Shown in pieces: positions 1 to 8,786 of a stretch of DNA of 64,000 nt. Below the pieces are notes generated by a model. That model had not been told where the DNA came from. It did not search any database and saw only the letters and a list, made by a program, of their open reading frames with translations. The position numbers and the translations under genes were made by a program. Origin of the DNA: a virus; the IMG/VR virus record IMGVR_UViG_3300044213_000090, positions 1 to 64,000 of that record, one strand, 5' to 3'. The stretch's first letter is position 1, and every line of letters starts with the position of its first letter.

Positions 1-2
1 AT

Positions 3-167
3 TTAATTCCTTCTAATTTTGTAGCATTAACTAAAGAAGAAATTATGGCAAGAGAGGCCAAATTTGCCGCAGATGCGCAAGCCGCTAAAAATGCAAAGGC
101 TTCCGCATTAGCTAAACTAACTGCACTTGGCTTAACTGCTGATGAAATTACAGCTTTGTTGGGGTAA
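3..167 (+). CDS. C-terminal part of a small phage protein, 5' end outside the window
   Basis: The reading frame is open from base 3 to a TAA at 165-167 and gives the last 54 residues of a protein. The tail is Ala/Lys rich (AREAKFAADAQAAKNAKA) and ends in LTALGLTADEITALLG, so it is probably helical. Similar Ala-rich endings occur on small proteins near phage tail-fibre genes, but I do not recognise the family and give no function. It lies directly upstream of the lysis cassette. If the genome is circular or circularly permuted it would follow the fibre gene that runs off the right end of the window. Confidence 0.6.
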   Translation, partial: LIPSNFVALTKEEIMAREAKFAADAQAAKNAKASALAKLTALGLTADEITALLG

Positions 168-173
168 TGCCCA

Positions 174-239
174 ATGAAGGAAATGTTCAAACACCTTTTG
201 ACAGGCAAAGATAACCAGACTCACGATGTAAATAGATAA
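174..239 (+). pseudogene. Truncated duplicate of the start of the holin-like gene
   Basis: A 21-codon ORF that reads MKEMFKHLLTGKDN then QTHDVNR and stops. The next gene, starting 1 nt after the stop, begins MGDYFKKLMSGKDNATPDLGR. The two share the pattern M..xFKxLxxGKDNxTxD and similar length to the first Arg, so the short ORF looks like a remnant of a duplicated or replaced copy whose membrane part was lost. It could instead be a short leader peptide translated just ahead of the holin gene. The resemblance is seen directly; decay is inferred. Confidence 0.5.
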
Positions 240-240
240 A

Positions 241-486
241 ATGGGTGACTATTTTAAAAAGCTAATGTCTGGTAAAGATAACGCTACTCCTGATTTGGGG
301 AGGCATTCTTGGCTTTTTTGCATGTTGTGTGTAGTTGGAGCTTCGATATGGAATGCTTTTAGTACCGGTATTTTTGATATGGAAAAGTTGTATATGGGCT
401 TATCTGCCGTAGTTGGCGCGCATGGTATGGCGCTATGGGCTAAGCAAAATACAGAACCTCAAGACAACGAAGGGCCGGGGGCATAA
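241..486 (+). CDS. Small membrane protein, candidate holin
   Basis: 81 aa. After a short N-terminal segment with the GKDNATPD stretch come two hydrophobic segments: WLFCMLCVVGASIWNAF (about residues 22-38) and a second around residues 50-66 (MGLSAVVGAHGMALWA). Charged residues lie at both ends (NTEPQDNEGPGA at the C-terminus). Size, two predicted membrane segments and position immediately before a spanin and an endolysin support a holin that would permeabilise the inner membrane for the endolysin. The stop codon shares its last base with the ATG of the next gene (TAATG). The family assignment is by context more than by motif; another small membrane lysis factor is possible. Confidence 0.6.
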   Translation: MGDYFKKLMSGKDNATPDLGRHSWLFCMLCVVGASIWNAFSTGIFDMEKLYMGLSAVVGAHGMALWAKQNTEPQDNEGPGA

Positions 487-905
487 TGTGGGATTTAATA
501 AATGAATATGCTAACTACATCAAAGTTGGATTGGTTGTTCTGGCTGCTTGCATTTGTTTTTATGGTGGCTTTCATATCGGTAACAATAGATATTTGGAAT
601 ACAAGGCGCGTGTTGAATCCGCCGCCAAAGAACAAGAAGAAAAAAACAAATCAGTAGAAGCACAACAAGCGCTAATAACTAAAGGAATCATAAATGAATA
701 TGAAGCTAAACTCGCTGCTGTTCGCAACTTTTATTCTATCGGGGTGCGCAACACCGGTGGCCGTACAATGTCCGGCATATCCCCAACCCCCAAAGGAACT
801 GATGCAGAAACCGCCTACCCAATACTTGCTGAACAATGCGCTAGGACAACCGCACAACTAACATCACTTCAGGATTGGGTAAACGAGCAGGTCGGAATTA
901 AATGA
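486..905 (+). CDS. Rz-like inner-membrane spanin
   Basis: 139 aa. One N-terminal membrane anchor at about residues 13-30 (VGLVVLAACICFYGGFHI) is followed by a Lys/Glu/Gln-rich coiled coil (about 38-85) and a C-terminal segment with CARTTAQLTSLQDWVNEQ. This is the architecture of Rz-type i-spanins, which span the periplasm and help fuse inner and outer membranes in the last lysis step. It starts on the last base of the holin candidate and overlaps the endolysin start by 4 nt (ATGA), so the three genes are probably translationally coupled. I found no embedded Rz1 frame with a lipobox, so the outer-membrane partner is not identified. Confidence 0.75.
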   Translation: MWDLINEYANYIKVGLVVLAACICFYGGFHIGNNRYLEYKARVESAAKEQEEKNKSVEAQQALITKGIINEYEAKLAAVRNFYSIGVRNTGGRTMSGISPTPKGTDAETAYPILAEQCARTTAQLTSLQDWVNEQVGIK

Positions 906-1492
906 ACGGGCAAGAAAAGTTACAAGCTCTTGGTATAGACCCTAAATGGGTGACGCCCCTTGATATGACGTTTGCTAAATATGACATCAGTACACCCCTC
1001 CGTCAAGCAGCGTTTATAGGGCAATGTCAGCATGAATCTAATAATTTTACTAGGCTTGAGGAAAACCTTAACTACAGCCCAGAACGACTAATGCAGGTGT
1101 GGCCTTCTAGATTCCCGAATTTAGAACAAGCAATCAAATACGCACATCAACCGCAACTGTTGGCAAACAAAGTCTATGCTGGGCGCCTTGGAAACAATCA
1201 AGAAAATGACGGTTTTGCATACAAAGGTAGGGGTTTACTTGGTTTGACAGGTAGGGACGCTTATGAGCGATGTGGAAAAGCAATTGGCGTTGACCTTATT
1301 GGGCAACCTAGTCTTTTGGCGCAGCCTGATTATGCTGCTCTGTCTGCGGGGTGGTTCTGGAACAAAGCGGGACTAAATGCCTTGGCGGATAGCAAGGATT
1401 ACGATACAATGACTAAGCGTATAAATGGCGGTTTAAATGGATTAGATAGCCGCAAAGCTCATATTGCCAAAGCACTGTCCGTATTAGGGTAA
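902..1492 (+). CDS. Endolysin, glycoside hydrolase family 19 (chitinase-like)
   Basis: 196 aa, about the usual length of single-domain GH19 phage lysins. The family signature is clear: IGQCQHESNNFT (residues 39-50), with Glu45 the likely general acid and a second acidic pair at 53-54, then YKGRGLLGLTGRDAY and the C-terminal WFWNKAGLN and RINGG motifs. These enzymes cut the glycan strands of peptidoglycan. No signal peptide or separate wall-binding domain is visible, which fits release through a holin. The start overlaps the stop of the spanin gene by 4 nt. Confidence 0.9.
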   Translation: MNGQEKLQALGIDPKWVTPLDMTFAKYDISTPLRQAAFIGQCQHESNNFTRLEENLNYSPERLMQVWPSRFPNLEQAIKYAHQPQLLANKVYAGRLGNNQENDGFAYKGRGLLGLTGRDAYERCGKAIGVDLIGQPSLLAQPDYAALSAGWFWNKAGLNALADSKDYDTMTKRINGGLNGLDSRKAHIAKALSVLG

Positions 1493-1495
1493 ACC

Positions 1496-3622
1496 ATGCC
1501 ATTACAGAAACTACAATTTAGACCCGGACTAAACCGAGAAGGTACTGACTACTCAAACGAGGGTGGCTGGTATGACGGCGATAAAGTGCGCTTTCGTTCA
1601 GGGTTTCCAGAAAAAATTGGTGGCTGGACGCAAGTTTCTTCACAGCAATATAACGGCGTGTGTCGTTCAATATGGGTTTGGTTAGACGCAGACGCCGGTG
1701 CTGGCAACACCTATATTGGTGTAGGCACAAACACAAAATACTATATTTACTCGGCTGGTGCATATAACGACATAACGCCAATCGTAAAAACAGACACACT
1801 ATCAAACCCATTTGCAACAACACTTGGCTCTACCTCAGTTACCGTAACAGATGCTACTTATAACCCGACTGTAAGTGATTTTGTTACTTTTTCTGGCGCA
1901 TCCGCTGTTGGTGGCATTACGATTAACGGTGATTATCAGGTTAAAACAGTTTTATCTTCAACAACATACACAATCACTGCGGCTACGGCGGCAACTTCAA
2001 CAGCTACAGGCGGCGGTACGGTTACGGCTGCTTATGAATACCCATCAGGATTAAACGTATATTCGATTGGTACCGGCTGGGGTGCGGGTCCTTGGAACGC
2101 TGGCTCTAGTTCAGATCCTTGGGCGCACGGCTGGGGAACTGCTTATTCTTCTGGTATTGGTGAACAGTTACGTCTTTGGTCAAACGATAACTTTGGTGCG
2201 GACCTTGTTATTGCTCCTCGCGGCGGCCCTATTTTTTACTGGCAGGACTCTAGTGGCGTATCAACACGCGCCCAGTATTTAAGTTCTTTAGCTAACTCGG
2301 CAACGCTTCTTACAGACGCAACAACTTTCAGTTCGGGTTCTACAACAATTAATTTAACTACGGCAAATGCTCCGTATGTTTACCCATACTCTTATATTAC
2401 GGGCACAGGGATTCCAGCGGGTACATATGTAACAGCAATAAACAATGTTACAGGCGTGGCAACCATTTCAAATACAACAACTGCTAATAGCTCCGGTAAC
2501 TATAGTTTTTCTTATTCTGGCGCATTTGTGCCCAATCAGACCTATCAAGTTAATACTTCCGCTATTCAAGAATTTGTGGTTGCGTTTGGAGCCAACCCGT
2601 ACACACCCGGAGTACCTAATAGTACATTTAACCCTCTTCTAGTACGTTGGTCTGATCAAGCAAATGCGTATCAATGGATTCCAGAAGTAACAAATCAATC
2701 AGGTGAATTTACGCTTACTAATGGCTCTTATATTATGGGCGCTCGTGCAACACGCCAAGAGATTTTAGTATGGACTGATTCTGCTCTATATTCTATGCAG
2801 TATATTGGCGCTCCGTATGTTTGGGGCTTCCAGATTTTGATGGACAACATTTCTGTGATGTCGCCAAATGCAATGGTTACAGTAAATAACGTAACGTACT
2901 GGATGGGTCGAGATCGTTTCTATATGTACTCAGGCCGTGTAGAAGTTTTACCTTGTGCCTTACGCCAATACATTTTTGATGACATTAATGAGAACCAAGC
3001 GTATCAGGTATTTGCTGGCGCTAACGAAGCGTTTAACGAGGTCTGGTGGTTCTATGTAAGTGACTCAAGCGCGGGTTCTACTGTTGATAAGTATGTAATT
3101 TATAACTATTTGGATAGGGTTTGGTACTACGGTACTTTAGGACGTTCTGCTTGGTTCCAATCTGGCACACAACCTTACCCTATTGCCGCTGACTATAATG
3201 GACGACTCTTATATCATGAAAACGGCTGCGATGACAATTCAACTTCTGCAACAGCGCCTATATATGCGTATGTGCAGTCTTCAGATTTTGATATCGGGGA
3301 TGGACACAACTTTGGCTTTGTGTGGCGCATATTGCCTGACGTAAACTTTAACGGGTCTACAACGAATCAGCCATCAGTGGTTATGACGGTTAAGCCTAGA
3401 GAAAACTCTGGTACTGCTTATGGCACTGCAGACTCCCCACAGATTCAATCGGCACAAAACTATACTAGTGTTCCGGAATACACAATTCAGCAATTTACGG
3501 GGCAGGTCTATACAAGGCTTAGAGGTCGTCAAATGGCGTTTAGGATTGAATCTAGTGGTATTGGTGTGGCTTGGCAGTTAGGCAGCCCTCGTATTGATAT
3601 TAGACCAGATGGGCGTAGATAA
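1496..3622 (+). CDS. Virion protein, possibly a tail or head-stabilisation protein
   Basis: 708 aa. The N-terminus (FRPGLNREGTDYSNEGGWYDGDK) matches a conserved start that I associate with phage structural proteins sometimes annotated as stabilisation proteins of the P22 gp10 type. The body is rich in Ser, Thr, Gly, Tyr and aromatic beta-strand-like stretches. Later motifs include QFVVAFGANPY-like segments and WMGRDRFYMYSGRVEVLPC. It is followed with a 1-nt overlap by a 100-aa gene and then the internal-core genes. Structural role is well supported by context and composition. The precise place in the virion (tail tube closure or plug) is inference. Confidence 0.6.
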   Translation: MPLQKLQFRPGLNREGTDYSNEGGWYDGDKVRFRSGFPEKIGGWTQVSSQQYNGVCRSIWVWLDADAGAGNTYIGVGTNTKYYIYSAGAYNDITPIVKTDTLSNPFATTLGSTSVTVTDATYNPTVSDFVTFSGASAVGGITINGDYQVKTVLSSTTYTITAATAATSTATGGGTVTAAYEYPSGLNVYSIGTGWGAGPWNAGSSSDPWAHGWGTAYSSGIGEQLRLWSNDNFGADLVIAPRGGPIFYWQDSSGVSTRAQYLSSLANSATLLTDATTFSSGSTTINLTTANAPYVYPYSYITGTGIPAGTYVTAINNVTGVATISNTTTANSSGNYSFSYSGAFVPNQTYQVNTSAIQEFVVAFGANPYTPGVPNSTFNPLLVRWSDQANAYQWIPEVTNQSGEFTLTNGSYIMGARATRQEILVWTDSALYSMQYIGAPYVWGFQILMDNISVMSPNAMVTVNNVTYWMGRDRFYMYSGRVEVLPCALRQYIFDDINENQAYQVFAGANEAFNEVWWFYVSDSSAGSTVDKYVIYNYLDRVWYYGTLGRSAWFQSGTQPYPIAADYNGRLLYHENGCDDNSTSATAPIYAYVQSSDFDIGDGHNFGFVWRILPDVNFNGSTTNQPSVVMTVKPRENSGTAYGTADSPQIQSAQNYTSVPEYTIQQFTGQVYTRLRGRQMAFRIESSGIGVAWQLGSPRIDIRPDGRR

Positions 3623-3924
3623 TGGCTGTAGCAAAACAATTTACCTATAACGGGCTACCGTTAGCGCCAACACCGCCTAACTTACCTATTGCGCCTACTG
3701 ACTATCAACAGGCTTTTCAAGATCAGTTTTCAAACGCACTGCGTCTTTATTTTACGCAGCTGAACAACTTTTCACAGGCGATATTAACGCCTGATTCCGG
3801 TACAAAAACTCAACGCCCACTTACTAATTTACAGGTCGGGCAACAGTTCTTTGACACTACTTTAGGCATTCCTATTTGGTGGAACGGAGCCCATTGGATA
3901 AACGCTTCCGGAACGACAGTTTAG
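3622..3924 (+). CDS. Small conserved phage protein, probably structural
   Basis: 100 aa starting on the last base of the preceding gene. The first third is Pro/Leu rich (GLPLAPTPPNLPIAPTDY), the middle helical (QDQFSNALRLYFTQLNNFSQ), and the end contains VGQQFFDTTLGIPIWWNGAHWINASG. A C-terminal 'G.P.WWNG..W..A.G' ending resembles short surface or fibre-associated segments of phage proteins. No enzymatic motif. Placed between a large structural protein and the Gly-rich core gene, it is most likely a minor virion or assembly protein. Function unknown. Confidence 0.55.
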   Translation: MAVAKQFTYNGLPLAPTPPNLPIAPTDYQQAFQDQFSNALRLYFTQLNNFSQAILTPDSGTKTQRPLTNLQVGQQFFDTTLGIPIWWNGAHWINASGTTV

Positions 3925-3957
3925 GTGCTAAAATCGAGAAAAAGTAAAGGATAGAAT

Positions 3958-5145
3958 ATGTCTGGTGGCGGTGGAGGAGGCGGAGGCCTTTTTAATAATC
4001 CCTTAGAACTGGCTCTTGTAGCCGGTACGGCTATTGCTGCTCCTTACGCAGCTCCAGCATTGTTTGGTGAAGGCGCCGCACTTGGCGGTCTTGGTATTGC
4101 TGGAGATAGTGCTTTAGCCTCGGGGTTAACTGGCGCTGGAATAGGCGCTTTAGGCGGGGCTGTGGCTGGCTATAATCCGGTACAAACAGGTTTAATGGGC
4201 GGTTTAGGTGGAGCTGCTGCAGGTGCTATGGGAGTTGGTGGTGCTGGTGCAGGCGCTACAGGAAATATGGCTAATGCGGGTTTAGAGTCTGGTATGGCTG
4301 GTACCGCTATGTCTAATCCAGCCGCCACAGCTGCTACCACTTCTCTTATTCCCGGCATTTCAAACACAGCTTTGGGCGTAGGTGCTGGCGGTGTCGGCTT
4401 AGCTGCTTTGATGGCTAACGAACAGAAAAAATATGGCGTTCCTTCTCCTCAAAGTGTGACATATACAGGCGGTAATTTAGCTAAGTTTAAATACGACCCT
4501 AATCAATATACACCCGATGTAGTAACTCCCCCTAACCCTGTATATCAAGCACAGTACGCTCAAGGTGGTCTGACAGCTGGAGGTCCAGCTAACGTCGATT
4601 TTATGGGCGGTGACATGTATCCACAAAGCCAACAGCAGCGTTCATACTATGCCACCCCAACCCAAGCGCCTACAAGTGCCCAAGAAGTAGGTTCTCTATA
4701 CGAGCCTAAGACCAATCCGCTAACCGGCGAAGAAGTAGCTCAAATGGCTGATGGCGGTAGCGTTTCTTATGACCCTAATGCAGAGCTTCAGCAACAGGCT
4801 ATGCTGGCAAGACTATCTGGTTTGCCTTCGTTAACTCCAACAGCTAGCGCTGCTGGTGGCAAGATTGAGTCTTTGGGTTCTTATTCTGATGGGGGTCAAA
4901 TGCTAAAAGGACCCGGTGACGGCATGAGCGATAGTATTCCAGCTAAGATTGGCGCTAATCAACCGGCTCGTCTTGCAGATAATGAGTTTGTTGTTCCGGC
5001 TGATGTTGTCAGCCATTTAGGTAATGGTTCTAGCGATGCTGGTGCTAAAAAGCTTTACTCCATGATGGACAAAGTACGTAAAGCACGTACCGGTAAAAAA
5101 GCACAAGCCCCAAAAATTAACGCAGACAAATACATGCCAGCATGA
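3958..5145 (+). CDS. Gly/Ala-rich virion-associated protein of unknown function
   Basis: 395 aa. It opens with a run of Gly residues and continues as a low-complexity Gly/Ala region to about residue 155, which could be membrane-active or structural. The C-terminal third carries a conserved phage motif: KGPGDGMSDSIPAKI, then ARLADNEFVVPADVVSHLG and KKLYSMMDKVRKARTGK. I know this motif from proteins next to tail and internal-core genes of aquatic podovirus-like phages, where the function is not established. An AAAGGATAG ribosome site precedes the ATG. The stop overlaps the next gene by 4 nt. It occupies a position equivalent to the start of the T7 internal-core gene group. Confidence 0.6.
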   Translation: MSGGGGGGGGLFNNPLELALVAGTAIAAPYAAPALFGEGAALGGLGIAGDSALASGLTGAGIGALGGAVAGYNPVQTGLMGGLGGAAAGAMGVGGAGAGATGNMANAGLESGMAGTAMSNPAATAATTSLIPGISNTALGVGAGGVGLAALMANEQKKYGVPSPQSVTYTGGNLAKFKYDPNQYTPDVVTPPNPVYQAQYAQGGLTAGGPANVDFMGGDMYPQSQQQRSYYATPTQAPTSAQEVGSLYEPKTNPLTGEEVAQMADGGSVSYDPNAELQQQAMLARLSGLPSLTPTASAAGGKIESLGSYSDGGQMLKGPGDGMSDSIPAKIGANQPARLADNEFVVPADVVSHLGNGSSDAGAKKLYSMMDKVRKARTGKKAQAPKINADKYMPA

Positions 5146-5555
5146 CACTTGAGGTAAAACATGTTCCTGTACAGTACGTTCATCAAGCTTGGCCAATGGT
5201 TGAGCGATTCATTGCAGATGCTGTGGAATTCGGTGGAGACGATTATACGTTGGACCAAGTACGCGTTTACGTCTCTTCGGGGCAATGGCTGTTGGTGGTA
5301 GCAGTAGATTTAGAAGGTGTAATAAAAGGTGCAGCGACAGTTAATTTTATTAACTATCCAAACGACAGAATAGCTTTCATTACATTTATAGGCGGTAGGT
5401 TAATCTCTAATAAAGAGACTTTTAAACAATTAAGTGATTTACTAAAGGCTAACGGAGCTACTAAAATACAGGGTGCAGCTAGAGAATCAATCGCCCGTTT
5501 ATGGAGCCGTTATGGGTTTGAAGAGCGTTACAGAATTGTAGAGACAAAGATATGA
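5142..5555 (+). CDS. GNAT-fold-like protein, T7 gp13-like position
   Basis: 137 aa. The order of strands and helices and the C-terminal segment SIARLWSRYGFEERYRIVETKI are typical of GNAT acetyltransferase-fold proteins, where the 'R...GF' portion forms the last strands. The acetyl-CoA binding loop (Q/RxxGxG/A) is not obvious, so it may not be catalytic. In T7-like phages the equivalent internal virion protein A (gp13) has a similar relation to this fold and precedes two larger ejected proteins, as here. ATGA overlaps tie it to both neighbours. A structural or assembly role is inferred from position. Confidence 0.55.
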   Translation: MTLEVKHVPVQYVHQAWPMVERFIADAVEFGGDDYTLDQVRVYVSSGQWLLVVAVDLEGVIKGAATVNFINYPNDRIAFITFIGGRLISNKETFKQLSDLLKANGATKIQGAARESIARLWSRYGFEERYRIVETKI

Positions 5556-6922
5556 AAACAAATTACTCAAGACGTGAGCTATACGCTTTAGGCGAACCCT
5601 TAGGCAATTCTGCTACGTATAAAAAAGCCACAGGCGGCTATGTTCTTGGTGGTGGCGGTGGTGGTTCTCCTCCCCCTCCTCCTGCTTCTCCAACGACTAC
5701 TACCGTTCAAAACACAAGTATTCCAGAATATGCTCAGCCATACGTTGAGACAATGCTTGGCGCTACTCAACAACAATTATTTAATACCTCTACAAACCCA
5801 GACGGCTCTGTACAAATAACTGGTGTTAAACCTTACGTTCCATATAGCCAAAATCCTTCAGACTACATAGCTGGCTTTAGTCCAATGCAACAGCAGGCGT
5901 TCAATACTACTGCAAATATGCAAGTACCCGGACAATACGGCGCAGCTACCGGTATGGCTATGGGCGCTGGTATGCAGTCTATGGGTTTAGCTGGACAAGA
6001 AGCGCAAGCGGGCAACCGTTACAATCAAATGGCAACTAACCCCGGCGCTGTTGGCGCTTTCATGAACCCATATGTGCAGCAATCGTTAGCCCCTCAACTA
6101 CAGCAGCTAGCACAACAAACAGGTATTAATACTGCAGCTGAACAAGGTGCTGCTACTTCTGCTGGTGCTTTTGGTGGCTCACGTGAAGCCTTAATGAATT
6201 CATTGCAGCAACAACAAGGTAACTTAGCCGCGCAACAAGCAATCGGTCAAGGATATAACACCGCATATAACAACGCTATGCAAAACATGCAGTATGGTGC
6301 TGGCTTAGGTTTACAAGGTCAACAAGCTGCTATGCAAGGTATTGGGCAAGGTTTAAGTGCCGCTAATCAATTAGCGGGTATTGGTGGTCAACAATTAGCG
6401 GCTCAACAAGGCATTGCTGCGGCACAAATGCAAGCGGGCACTGCACAACAACAGCAACAACAAAACATTATTAATCAAGCAGTTCAAAACTACGCTACTG
6501 CGCAACAATACCCAGAACAACAGTTGTCGTTTATGAACGCTATGCTACGTGGTCTGCCAACACAACAGATGACAACGCAAGGCTACCAAGCAGCTCCAAG
6601 TTCTTTAAGTCAGCTAACCGGTTTAGGCTTGGCGGGTCTTGGCGCATATAATGTGTTCGGTGGTGCAGGCGGGTCAAGCGGCACTTCGGGTTCAGATATT
6701 AACTTAAAAGAAAACATAGCTAAGTTGTGGCAAGCAGCTAACGGCTTAAATGTTTATGAGTTTGAATATAAGCCTGAGTTTAAAGATCATCCGCTTTGTG
6801 GTCACGGTAGATTCCTTGGCTATATGGCGCATGAAGTTGAGAAGGTTATGCCTGATGCAGTGGTCATTATGGACAACGGCTTTAAAGCTGTTAACTACGA
6901 TATGATTGGGAGGGCTGCATAA
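5552..6922 (+). CDS. Ala/Gln-rich core protein with a C-terminal S74-like chaperone domain
   Basis: 456 aa. Residues 1-50 include a Gly/Pro run. About 90-330 is an Ala/Gln/Gly-rich helical region (QQQ and AAQQ stretches) of the type seen in ejected internal virion proteins (T7 gp14 position). The last 76 residues begin SDINLKENI (Ser381, Lys386), then YEFEYKP and GYMAHEVEKVMPDAV. This is the signature of the intramolecular chaperone / peptidase S74 family, whose Ser and Lys, five residues apart, carry out self-cleavage just before the Ser. Finding it on a core-like protein rather than a fibre is unusual. Cleavage here is a prediction. Confidence 0.65.
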   Translation: MKTNYSRRELYALGEPLGNSATYKKATGGYVLGGGGGGSPPPPPASPTTTTVQNTSIPEYAQPYVETMLGATQQQLFNTSTNPDGSVQITGVKPYVPYSQNPSDYIAGFSPMQQQAFNTTANMQVPGQYGAATGMAMGAGMQSMGLAGQEAQAGNRYNQMATNPGAVGAFMNPYVQQSLAPQLQQLAQQTGINTAAEQGAATSAGAFGGSREALMNSLQQQQGNLAAQQAIGQGYNTAYNNAMQNMQYGAGLGLQGQQAAMQGIGQGLSAANQLAGIGGQQLAAQQGIAAAQMQAGTAQQQQQQNIINQAVQNYATAQQYPEQQLSFMNAMLRGLPTQQMTTQGYQAAPSSLSQLTGLGLAGLGAYNVFGGAGGSSGTSGSDINLKENIAKLWQAANGLNVYEFEYKPEFKDHPLCGHGRFLGYMAHEVEKVMPDAVVIMDNGFKAVNYDMIGRAA

Positions 6923-8757
6923 TGCTCGGCATGGAACAAATGTATCAAATGGCGCTTGATCCGCGCATCTTCCCTGATTCTCGTCTATTGGCTGTTTTAC
7001 AAGGTAAAGATAATTCACTGCCTATGGCTGTCGCCATGTCTGCTAAACAGCAACGGGATAAACTAGAAGCAGCTAGTAAAGCACAACAAGCTCAAATGGG
7101 GGCTAAACAACCTACCGTTCGTGATCAGATGTTGGCTAAAGATTTACCACGTGAAATGCCTCAAGGTGGCATTGATCAACTTCCTGCGCCGAATATGGAG
7201 TCTATGGGTGAACCTGCTATGGGCGCTGCTGGTGGTTTGGTGTCTTTTGCTACCGGTGGCTTTACTGACCCTGACGATGAAGATGAGGATACTGAACAAG
7301 ATGAGCTTGATGCACTAATTGCACGTCAAGGTGATTTGGGTGGACTAGGCGCTGGCATTATGTCAGTAGCAAACCCACAAGCAACCCCATATAGTTCTTT
7401 TACCGGTATTTCTCCAGAAAGCGGACCTACAGGTAAGTTTAGGGATATGGCAGCCGAAGCTGCTAAAAAACATGGCGCATCTTGGGATTTAGTGCAACAC
7501 GTTATGCACAAAGAAACCGGCGGTATGAAAGACCCCGCTAATGCCGTATCTAAAGCTGGCGCTGTTGGGGTAATGCAGTTAATGCCTAAGACAGCAAAAG
7601 AACTTGGTGTTAAAGACTCAACTAATCCAGCAGAGAACATTGATGCAGGTGTGCGTTACATTGCACAGCTGGAAAGCAAATATAAAGACCCTAAGTTAGC
7701 TGCTATGGCGTACAACTGGGGTCCGGGCAACGTAGATAAGTGGCTCAAACACGGCTCAAAAGAAAACGCTGTGCCTAAAGAAACGCGCATGTATGTTGCT
7801 GGCTTGGCTCAAGGCGGTATTGTCGCTTTTAAAAATAAAGGTACAGTAACCGACAACGATATCGCCAACACGGAAGACATGGAAGACTTAGAGTATGGTA
7901 ACGCAATGCGCCCTCAAGCAGACGATGCTGCTACAGAGTTAGGTTTACCTAGTTTAAATGCCCCGTCTTTATTTAAACGTAACAAAATTATCAACCCTCT
8001 TAAACCCGGAGTAAACCCACTTCAGTCCGCGCTTGGCATCCCACAATTAGGTGCGCAATTACCACCACCAGCAGCAGCGCCTGCACAACCTCCAGCAGCA
8101 GCACCAGCTGCAGCACCATCACAAGCTCCGAGTTCACACGATCAAGCAAAAGCAGATCAAGGCGACACGGGACCAACTAGAGATCAGCTAACTTCTTCAT
8201 TCCCATCATCAGACCGCTCACAAAGCATGTTAGATCAATATTTAGCAGGACTCGAGCAATCTAGAAAGCAGGCACCCGGTTTAGCTATGATGGCAGCTGG
8301 TTTAGGTATTGCTGGTCAACGATCTCCGTATGCGTTATCTAATATAGGTGCTGGTGGTTTACAGGGTCTACAATCTTACGAACAGGCTCAGAAACAAGAT
8401 CAAGCGGGCCAAGCTGCTGCCCTATCTGCGCAAGCTGCTTTGGAGAAAAACAAGACACTGCAAGACTATTACAGCACCCTAAAACCAGCTGCTTTAACGC
8501 AGCAACAAAACACAGCGTTTAGTAAACAACTTGGGCAATTTAATAAAACTATTGACGACGAAATTAAAAATAGCTCCAAGTATAAATATAATGATGCCGC
8601 TGCTACCGCCTATAGACAACAAAGATTAAGAGAGCTTATTAGCCAAGATCCTAACATGGCTAAATGGTATACTAACAGCGGTATGTCATTAGAAGCACCC
8701 GGTTTGCAATACGATAAACCAGATGGAAATGTATTGGGCGTAGTAAAACCAAAATAG
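6922..8757 (+). CDS. Virion protein with lytic transglycosylase (SLT) domain
   Basis: 611 aa. An SLT/goose-lysozyme-like domain lies at about residues 170-300: ASWDLVQHVMHKETGG with catalytic Glu198, then AVGVMQLMPKTAKELGV and AMAYNWGPGNVDKWL. Such virion transglycosylases open a local hole in peptidoglycan during genome entry (T7 gp16 is the classic case). It is flanked by an acidic linker (about 112-130) and a long Ala/Pro/Gln-rich stretch (385-410), with a helical C-terminus. Unlike T7, the enzyme is on a separate 611-aa protein and the following giant protein has no SLT motif that I can see. It starts on the last base of the preceding gene. Confidence 0.8.
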   Translation: MLGMEQMYQMALDPRIFPDSRLLAVLQGKDNSLPMAVAMSAKQQRDKLEAASKAQQAQMGAKQPTVRDQMLAKDLPREMPQGGIDQLPAPNMESMGEPAMGAAGGLVSFATGGFTDPDDEDEDTEQDELDALIARQGDLGGLGAGIMSVANPQATPYSSFTGISPESGPTGKFRDMAAEAAKKHGASWDLVQHVMHKETGGMKDPANAVSKAGAVGVMQLMPKTAKELGVKDSTNPAENIDAGVRYIAQLESKYKDPKLAAMAYNWGPGNVDKWLKHGSKENAVPKETRMYVAGLAQGGIVAFKNKGTVTDNDIANTEDMEDLEYGNAMRPQADDAATELGLPSLNAPSLFKRNKIINPLKPGVNPLQSALGIPQLGAQLPPPAAAPAQPPAAAPAAAPSQAPSSHDQAKADQGDTGPTRDQLTSSFPSSDRSQSMLDQYLAGLEQSRKQAPGLAMMAAGLGIAGQRSPYALSNIGAGGLQGLQSYEQAQKQDQAGQAAALSAQAALEKNKTLQDYYSTLKPAALTQQQNTAFSKQLGQFNKTIDDEIKNSSKYKYNDAAATAYRQQRLRELISQDPNMAKWYTNSGMSLEAPGLQYDKPDGNVLGVVKPK

Positions 8758-8786
8758 CAGCACCTGCAAACAGCTAGGAAAAATTT

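Noticed and set aside
502-657. 46-codon frame with a hydrophobic start inside the spanin gene, as a possible Rz1
   Set aside because: It has a membrane-like segment and a basic Pro-rich end but no lipobox cysteine, so it does not qualify as an outer-membrane spanin; likely a shadow of the Rz membrane segment.
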